Assembly (NCBI RefSeq): GCF_041381155.1
Contig: NC_091135.1
Span: 66,367,067 to 66,431,066, forward strand
Source: Argopecten irradians
Lineage: Eukaryota > Mollusca > Bivalvia > Pectinida > Pectinidae
Direction of reading: 5' to 3'
DNA: 64,000 nt
Shown here: positions 57,515 to 64,000 of the stretch, piece after piece
How positions within the stretch are numbered: position 1 is the stretch's first letter
How the letters are laid out: each line of letters starts with the position of its first letter
Translations under genes and position numbers: made by a program
The notes under the pieces: model-generated
The model's input: the letters and a program-made list of their open reading frames with translations, nothing else
Database searches by the model: none
What the model was told of the DNA's origin: nothing

Positions 57515-58076
57515 TCACAAAGAATTTTGTGATAAATTTTAAAGTGCTTTGAACTTTGCGTTAATAGTTGCTAAATTTTAACATCAATTATCAGTTAATA
57601 CTATTGTGTGTAATTTGACATTCCTAAGGTTATATTCTTGATCATATTTACGTTTGTGACATTTGAGATAAAACCCCATATGTGTGATAACTGTGTATAT
57701 CCTCTGGCAATTTACTTTGATATCTTTTCTGAATGATTTTTAAGTTCCATTCTATTACGTAACCGGATTAATGTCACGGCCATCCTAATTGCCTAAAGGA
57801 CACTGACCACGGCTGATTAATCTGCCAATGAGCGATATCTGTCAATCATAATTCTGTAATGTTATTGTATGTACATTATTTAAGCATGAAATATTTTATT
57901 TGTAAAGCAGTTAGGTCTCCGACTTTGTACGGAACATAACGGCTATATTCTGGACACTCCAGAATAGCCATCCGTCAAGTCAAAGTTATCATCATTAAAT
58001 TCCAAAGTTCAACTTCAACATTTTCTTTCGTCATCTTTACATCGTGACAAAACGTGCGGAAGTTTCCGTATGTTAA
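57515..58076 (+). repeat. 5' LTR
   Basis: First of two near-identical repeats; about 562 bp, one base longer than its partner. Starts TCACAAAG and ends ATGTTAA. Confidence 0.85.
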
Positions 58077-58278
58077 TTGGTGGAGATAATCCTGGTAGTA
58101 CCCACTTCTACGCTGGGTACGCTTTCCCGAAACCTCAACTGCCAAGCAAGTATTTCCCGCGAGTGACTCAAAGAAGGACCAACTCTATTCGGAATCACAC
58201 GGACTAGATTTTAACCAAGACTGTGTTCGCCATACTTTGGAGTTAACCAGGGTAACGTTTTGACTGTAACCATTCAGG
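58077..58278 (+). other. LTR-element leader with putative primer-binding site
   Basis: Begins TTGGTGGAGATAATCCTGG. The TGG would pair with a tRNA CCA end. I could not match the priming tRNA from memory. Confidence 0.5.
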
Positions 58279-59196
58279 ATGGCATTATGCTATAGATGTG
58301 GAGGCCACTTCGCCCCAAACCATCCGATGTGTTGTCCAGCAAACGGATGTTACTGTTTCCGATGTGGAAACATTGGCCACTTTTCGAGAATGTGTTTTAA
58401 TCGAACCGGACATTGTACTACAAATGTTGGTACAACAGGATATTATCCCTGGACCTGTCAGCAACAACTGCCTATCCATCCTGTTCCTGTCCCGAAAAAC
58501 TCTTCGGACAGTAAGTCCGTTATTCGCACTGCACCAAAGAAAAAGGCCAAGTCAACATCTAAACGGCGGCGAGATTCTGAACGTCTCAGGAAATTCCGAG
58601 AAACCAAAAAGGTATTGTGTATTTTTCCATTCAGTGACATTGAAAATAGTGAACTTCAAAACGATTTCCAGAAAGACTCTAACTACAACAACCAGATAAT
58701 TTCATTACAGTCAAAACTTGTTCGCACCAAAATTACCATCTCCAAAATATCAGAAAAGTGTGCAAATTTACAAAGATCAAACGAAATTCTAGAAGAGGAA
58801 TGTGCACGCGCCAAAAATGTGAATATAACCAATTATGTGTCTCAAATTAAGGAACTAGAAAAAGCATTGGACAACAGAAAGAAAATTATGAAAAGCAAAG
58901 ACGAAACAATCAGTACATTACAAACAACCGCGAAACAAAAAGAACAGACACAACGACAGATTGCGAATTTAAAGTTCAAAATTTCGGAGAAGGACGAGGA
59001 ATTAAAACAGAAACAAAACATAATCACAAGCCTCCAAAAACAACTTAGTTACTACAGCGCTCCAAATACTACCAGACCGAATACTTTTCCCGGACCACCA
59101 AACCAACCACAAAATAATTCACGACGCCAGCGACCACACATTTCCTATGAAAACCGAGCGAATAGACTCCATCAAAACAGAGGACAGTTTAATTAA
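58279..59196 (+). CDS. LTR-element protein: N-terminal zinc knuckle plus coiled coil
   Basis: 305 residues, intact. CYRCGGHFAPNHPMCC (4-19) is a Cys/His cluster resembling a degenerate first knuckle. CFRCGNIGHFSRMC (26-39) is a canonical C-x2-C-x4-H-x4-C knuckle, the nucleic-acid-binding motif of retroviral-type Gag proteins. A Lys/Arg-rich stretch (about residues 85-112, PKKKAKSTSKRRRD) could be a nuclear signal. Residues about 135-262 are heptad-rich and strongly charged (for example KISEKDEELKQKQN), a long coiled coil. The C-terminus is Pro/Asn/Arg-rich. In ordinary Gag the knuckle follows capsid; here it is at the N-terminus and no capsid or protease domain is visible. It may bind element RNA and oligomerise, but that is inference. 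Confidence 0.75.
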   Translation: MALCYRCGGHFAPNHPMCCPANGCYCFRCGNIGHFSRMCFNRTGHCTTNVGTTGYYPWTCQQQLPIHPVPVPKNSSDSKSVIRTAPKKKAKSTSKRRRDSERLRKFRETKKVLCIFPFSDIENSELQNDFQKDSNYNNQIISLQSKLVRTKITISKISEKCANLQRSNEILEEECARAKNVNITNYVSQIKELEKALDNRKKIMKSKDETISTLQTTAKQKEQTQRQIANLKFKISEKDEELKQKQNIITSLQKQLSYYSAPNTTRPNTFPGPPNQPQNNSRRQRPHISYENRANRLHQNRGQFN

Positions 59197-59234
59197 GACG
59201 CGGGACGCGTCTTTCCCGGAGCGGAAGGAAGTTA

Positions 59235-59795
59235 TCACAAAGAATTTTGTGATAAATTTTAAAGTGCTTTGAACTTTGCGTTAATAGTTGCTAAATTTTA
59301 ACATCAATTATCAGTTAATACTATTGTGTGTAATTTGACATTCCTAAGGTTATATTCTTGATCATATTTACGTTTGTGACATTTGAGATAAAACCCCATA
59401 TGTGTGATAACTGTGTATATCCTCTGCCAATTTACTTTGATATCTTTTCTGAATGATTTTAAGTTCCATTCTATTACGTAACCGGATTAATGTCACGGCC
59501 ATCCTAATTGCCTAAAGGACACTGACCACGGCTGATTAATCTGCCAATGAGCGATATCTGTCAATCATAATTCTGTAATGTTATTGTATGTACATTATTT
59601 AAGCATGAAATATTTTATTTGTAAAGCAGTTAGATCTCCGACTTTGTACGGAACATAACGGCTATATTCTGGACACTCCAGAATAGCCATCCGTCAAGTC
59701 AAAGTTATCATCATTAAATTCCAAAGTTCAACTTCAACATTTTCTTTCGTCATCTTTACATCGTGACAAAACGTGCGGAAGTTTCCGTATGTTAA
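59235..59795 (+). repeat. 3' LTR
   Basis: Second copy, preceded by a purine-rich tract and followed by the TAGCA duplication and resumed minisatellite. Confidence 0.85.
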
Positions 59796-60990
59796 TAGCA
59801 AGGGTGCCCACTTTGACCTTGTTTTTGTACAAATTATATATAAAGGACGGTATTAGCAAGGGTGCCCACTTTGACATTGTTTTTGTATATATTATATATA
59901 AAGGACGGTATTAGCAAGGGTGCCCACTTTGACCTTGTTTTTGTACATATTACATATTAAGGACATGTGGTAGTTTCTGCTCCTGCTTAGCGCTCAGCAT
60001 ACAGGGAGTGGGGCGACTGGTTCGCCCGTTGTCAGTATAATGTGACCGGGTGGGGTGTGTTGCTTGGTGTCTTCGGCGGCATGCTTCAGTGATATACATC
60101 ATGTAGCACTATAAAAAGGGCAACAGTTCCACTATACAAGAAGACACAAGATGAATATACCGCAGTCTCCCAAAACACGCACCTCGCACAACCTACACGC
60201 AAAACACCGCATACATGGGAGGCCGTCCTTACATGACCACAGCTGTTAAAAGGACGTTAATTAATAAAACAAACAAAAATATTAATGACGGTATTAGCAA
60301 GGGTGCCCACTTTGACCTTGTTTTTGTACATATTATTTATAAAGGACGGTATTAACAAGTGTGCTCACTTTCACATTGTTTTTGTACATATTATATATAA
60401 AGGACGGTATTAGCAAGGGTGCCCACTCTGACCTTGTTTTTGTACATATTATATACAAAGGACGGTATTAACAAGTGTGCCCTCTTTGACCTTGTGTTTG
60501 TACAAATTATTATAAAGGACGGTATTAGCAAGGGTGCCCACTCTGACCTTGTTTTGTACATATTATATATAAAGGACGGTATTAACAAGGGTGCCCTCTT
60601 TGACATTGTTTTTGTACATATTATATATAAGGGACGGTATTAGCAAGGGTGCCCACTTTGACCTTGTTTTTGTACATATTATATACAAAGGACGGTATTT
60701 ACAAGTGTGCCCACTTTGACCTTGTTTTCGTACAAATTATTATAAAGGACGGTATTGGCAAGGGTGCCCACTTTGACCTTGATTTTGTACATATTTCATA
60801 TAAAGGACGGTATTAGCAAGGGAACCCACTTTGACCTTGTTTTTTGTACATATGATATATAAAGTGCAGATATTTACAAGGGTGTCTCTTTTGGCTTGGT
60901 TCTTGCACATATCAAATATAAAGGACGAATGTTACCAAGGTGCGCTTTTGGCCTCGTTCTTGCACATATTAACTATAAGGGACATCTGCT
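59796..60990 (+). repeat. 58-bp minisatellite, right block
   Basis: Continues the 56813-57514 array after the LTR element and is broken again at 59966-60278. Units decay towards 60990. Confidence 0.9.
59966..60278 (+). repeat. dispersed repeat copy within the minisatellite
   Basis: GGTAGTTTCTGCTCCTGCTT through CTGGTTCGCCCGTTGTCAGT to the A-rich end TTAATTAATAAAACAAACAA. The minisatellite resumes at GACGGTATTAGC. Confidence 0.72.
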
Positions 60991-61154
60991 AACAAGATTA
61001 TCCTTTGGCTTTTATCGAACGAACGTTTAATACTTTTCCAATTTGACATAATGATGCAAATGAAATGTTGACGCTCTCACGATGGCCTCTTTCTGACATT
61101 AATGGGTATCTATTATTATTTGGTGTCGTTGAACCAGTGTACCTGTTTGAAAGT

Positions 61155-61460
61155 TGCAGGTAGGATATAAGAATTGTACCTGCTGCCCCCATTGCATGAT
61201 CGTAAAAGGCGACTAAATTTAAAATTTTATCTTTTCTGTCTTCCTAACTAACTTTGTCCTTCCTAATGTCTCCCCTGGCACCGACTCACGTTTGACCTTT
61301 GGTTGAGCGCTAGCCCCTTTGAGAAAGGCTCTGGGTGCTGTCCCCTGGCCGAGACACACCAAAGTCTTTAAAAGTGATCGTTTCTACTCCTGTTTAGCGT
61401 TCAGCTTTAAGGGAGTTTGACGTCTGGTTCAAACATGGAGCTAAATCTGCCAAAGATCAA
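61155..61460 (+). repeat. dispersed repeat copy (5' part)
   Basis: CCTGCTGCCCCCATTGCATG, TCCCCTGGCCGAGACACACC and a diverged TTTCTACTCCTGTTTAGCG segment; breaks off near 61440. Confidence 0.6.
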
Positions 61461-61632
61461 ACGTATACCTTTGCGTCATCGAAATGACAACAATGATTAC
61501 TAGTTGGCATAATACCCAGCCCTGTTAAACTCCTTGCCTTTATGTGAGTATTGCTGTTGATTCTGATACACTCTTATGATTACGTAATACGTAATCGTAA
61601 TAATAGTGATTTTGTGCATAAACGGTCTAAGT

Positions 61633-61707
61633 TAGCCCGAGAGACTCTGGTCCTGACAGCAGACTTAGACAATAAGTCTGGTGTCAGGGCCAGAGTCTCT
61701 CGGGCTA
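61633..61707. mobile_element. 75-bp fold-back element, 9-bp target duplication
   Basis: TAGCCCGAGAGACTCTGG and CCAGAGTCTCTCGGGCTA are inverted (arms of 25 bp with one mismatch), with a second small hairpin (AGACTTA/TAAGTCT) in the loop. GGTCTAAGT is duplicated at 61624-61632 and 61708-61716. Confidence 0.82.
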
Positions 61708-61849
61708 GGTCTAAGTGCTCATTTGCTGTTTTAAACCTCATTTCTGATTAAATGTATTGAATAATTTCATGGTACTAATAGGGTAAATGCTAAAAATATC
61801 AAAACACACTTGCATTTACATTGACAGCTGAATTCTGTCTGTAAAACGT

Positions 61850-62630
61850 TAGACTTGTACCAGCTGCCCCTATTACTAGATCGTAAATGCGACTAAATTT
61901 CAAATCTTATCTTTTCTCTTCTTATAACTAACTTTCTTTTCCATAATACCTCCCTTGACTCCGCCTCACATTTGGCCTTCTGTTGCAACCGGAGCGACCG
62001 AGTGTATTATGTGTAATGTCCGATGTCGTTCAGGTTGCTTCTATTGAGCATTCGCCACTTTGATATAGGCTCTGAGTTAATTCTGTCCCCTGGCCGAGAC
62101 ACACCAAAGTCTATAAAAGTGGTAGTTTCTGCTCCTACTTAGCAATTAACATTAAGGGAGTGGGACGACTGGTTCGCCCTTTGTCAGTATACTGTGAACC
62201 AACTTTCTTTCGCGTGCGATTTACTTTCGCGAATGACGCAATGCAAGAAAAATCGCGAAAGTTTATATGCGCTTACTGATGTTAACATTTTGAAAATTGA
62301 TACGAATTCCAGTCAATTTTTAAATCCGCGAACGCTAATCTTCGCGATATTGTGAAATGGAAATCTTAAAATTTAGTAGCTGCGAAAGAATGTTATGTGA
62401 CTGGGTGGGGTGTGTTTCTTGGTGTCTTCGGTGGCATGCTTCGATGATATAGCATCAGAAAAAGGGCAAGAGCTCCACTATACAAGAACACTCAACGCGA
62501 ATTTCCCAAAGCACGCACTCCGCACTTCACACACGCAAGACATCACATATACAGGAGGCGGTCCTTACATGGCCCTGGCTGTTAATAGGACATACATGAA
62601 ATTAACAACACCAAAATAACCAATAATTTC
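61850..62630 (+). repeat. dispersed repeat copy, interrupted by a second element
   Basis: Nearly full-length: CCAGCTGCCCCTATTACTAG, GGCCGAGACACACCAAAGTC, GACTGGTTCGCC, GGGTGGGGTGTGTTTCTTGG, CACTATACAAGAACA, GGCGGTCCTTACATGGCC. An insertion sits at 62198-62395. Confidence 0.68.
62198..62395. mobile_element. 198-bp insertion with TTTCGCG motifs inside the dispersed repeat
   Basis: Starts ACCAACTTTCTTTCGCGTGC and ends GCTGCGAAAGAATGTTA; TTCGCGA/TCGCGAA motifs recur throughout. TGTGA occurs on both sides (62193-62197, 62396-62400), at the same host site hit at 55953. Confidence 0.62.
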
Positions 62631-62639
62631 CTATTTTGA

Positions 62640-63070
62640 ATGTTGTTCCCAATTGAAAACCAAACATAAACAAAGGTGTGTTTAAAACCGCGTTGGATAT
62701 GTATAATCATACAATGAATTAGCGAGTATCCCTTGGACAGACTGTTGATACTCTGTACCCATCAAAACTACATTGTACATTTCGTCAACAATTTATACTA
62801 CAAATTGGAGATACCTATTTCATTAAGGAAATGGTTACACATACTTACAAGTATGTCGTCAACAACGAGAAAGAGTGTGGGACAAAGAAACGGACCGAAC
62901 TCTGATAACCAGACCTTATCACCTGACCAAATTACGCTCGCACCATACTGACCTGGTCATATAGTTAAAATGTCAAGGATAGAAGTAATTGATTATGTCA
63001 TTTTACGATAAAAAAATAACAAATGAAACATTTTTACTCATCACGAGCGAATTTTAATTGTATATTATAA
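62640..63070. other. intergenic, nothing recognised
   Basis: AT-rich with short chance frames only. Confidence 0.55.
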
Positions 63071-63074
63071 GACT

Positions 63075-63218
63075 CTTTCATATGTGGATATGAAGGATAG
63101 GGATATTCTACCCGAGGATCACAAAATGTTGTAAAACTCGAGGCTTGCCGAGGGTTTTTACAACATTTTGTGATCCCAAGGGTAGAATATCCCTATCCTT
63201 CATATTCACGTATGAAAG
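63075..63218. repeat. long imperfect palindrome
   Basis: CTTTCATA...GGATAGGGATATTCTACCC...ATCACAAAATGTTGTAAAA is mirrored by TTTTACAACATTTTGTGAT...GGGTAGAATATCCCTATCC...TATGAAAG, about 65-bp arms. Confidence 0.8.
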
Positions 63219-63225
63219 AATATTT

Positions 63226-63557
63226 TTCTCTCATACCTCGACGTTTTATTGCAATTTTCCTACTATGAATACCCGCCATTTTGAAATAAATTCGGGGAAA
63301 ACACGACTGTGAATAAATTCTCCATACATGAAAATTGCATGATATTTTCAACGCAAATCCTGTTGCTTGTATCTTTTAAAGTAAATCCAACATAGTTTCT
63401 GGAAAATTTTTTTATAATTGTACCTAGAAAATAGTAATTTTGTTGATGCTGTGACGTCACGAGGCTTTATTGCATGGGTAGCAATGCAATACAGTCCCAG
63501 GCGACATGAGTGTATTGCCCTAGACCAGCCAGTATTACACACGTAGGTATGAGAGAA
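63226..63557. mobile_element. possible small element bounded by 13-bp inverted ends
   Basis: TTCTCTCATACCT (63226-63238) and AGGTATGAGAGAA (63545-63557) are exact complements about 330 bp apart, directly after the palindrome. Confidence 0.45.
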
Positions 63558-64000
63558 ATTACCTTCTTTTTTGCATCAGGAATAATACTAATTATGAAAA
63601 ATCATATTTGATTTTAAAATCATCTGTGCTTAAAGTCATATATCATTCGCCACGGACTTCAAACATTTGGAAATATACGCTAGTGTCTAGACCTACATGT
63701 ATAGACGGGGAACTGATGTTACAATGATATAACTTCTCAATCACATGGCCATCTAGCTGCGAGGCTGGCTACCAGCAAGTAAGGACATGGTATAATAATT
63801 CTTTCTCATAAAAAATGTTGCACGGAGAATAACATTTTTAACAGATATTGTCTTTTAAAATTATCTTAATATAAATACATGTATACACATCTTATATCGA
63901 TTGTTAAACAAGCTATGTCGTTAGTGTACCTACATTCAAAACATTATAGAGAAAACAGCTCAATACGTTTTGTGAACGATTCATTTCAAAGTGATGCCAA
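63558..64000. other. window end, nothing recognised
   Basis: AT-rich; no gene, RNA or clear repeat that I can support. Confidence 0.5.

Larger units (their letters stand above)
57515..59795 (+). mobile_element. young non-autonomous LTR retroelement with a zinc-knuckle gene
   Basis: Long direct repeats 57515-58076 and 59235-59795 (about 562 bp) differ by eye at only two bases and one single-base indel. They flank 1.16 kb holding one ORF. The 5-bp sequence TAGCA is duplicated at 57510-57514 and 59796-59800, inside a 58-bp minisatellite whose unit reads TATTAGCAAGGGTG, so the insertion is clean. Right after the first repeat, TGGTGGAGATAATCC (58078 on) is placed and shaped like a tRNA primer-binding site. 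A purine run (GGAGCGGAAGGAAG) lies just before the second repeat. No protease, reverse transcriptase or integrase is present, so it must be mobilised in trans. The LTR starts with a short palindrome (TCACAAAGAATTTTGTGA) instead of TG. Confidence 0.88.

Noticed and set aside
60391..60643. Frames in the 58-bp minisatellite (both strands)
   Set aside because: Periodic repeat translation only.

Overview
The window is eukaryotic nuclear DNA: spliced genes with GT-AG introns, AT-rich introns and very dense repeats. The repeat families (tandem-core elements resembling the pearl/CvA and Helitron-derived families of bivalves, plus fold-back elements) and a conodipine-like phospholipase A2 gene point to a marine mollusc, most likely a bivalve. 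I cannot name the species.

Layout. 1-1527: nested copies of tandem-core dispersed elements. 1528-15790: one uninterrupted satellite with a 43-bp unit, about 330 copies. 15790-17580: more dispersed elements. 17705-41702 (minus): METTL17, a mitochondrial ribosome assembly factor of the Rsm22 family, rebuilt here as 16 exons encoding 581 residues. Its first intron is about 8 kb because a 6.6-kb terminal-inverted-repeat element (34891-41481) carrying further nested elements and a decayed LINE sits in it. 41703-41881: 179 bp between two divergent start codons, probably a shared promoter. 41882-52217 (plus): mevalonate diphosphate decarboxylase (MVD), 11 exons, 395 residues. Two of its introns hold minisatellites that look derived from the splice sites of exon 9. 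52257-53448: a tandem-core element in the MVD 3' region. 54433-56709 (minus): a two-exon secreted PLA2-like gene. 56813-60990: a 58-bp minisatellite hit by a small fold-back element, by a very young non-autonomous LTR element whose only gene encodes a zinc-knuckle/coiled-coil protein, and by a dispersed repeat. 60990-64000: dispersed repeats and fold-back elements; I see no gene.

How the genes relate. METTL17 (mitochondrial small-subunit assembly, iron-sulphur dependent) and MVD (last step of mevalonate to isopentenyl diphosphate) are head to head and probably share regulatory DNA. The PLA2-like gene is separate and encodes a secreted enzyme. Everything else is repeats, and the most unusual material lies there: splice-site-derived minisatellites, the giant 43-bp satellite with a long-range internal duplication, fold-back elements with 9-bp target duplications, and the LTR element with a non-standard gene.

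Exon boundaries were derived by hand from reading frame, splice consensus, phase agreement and known protein families. No alignment or transcript data were available.
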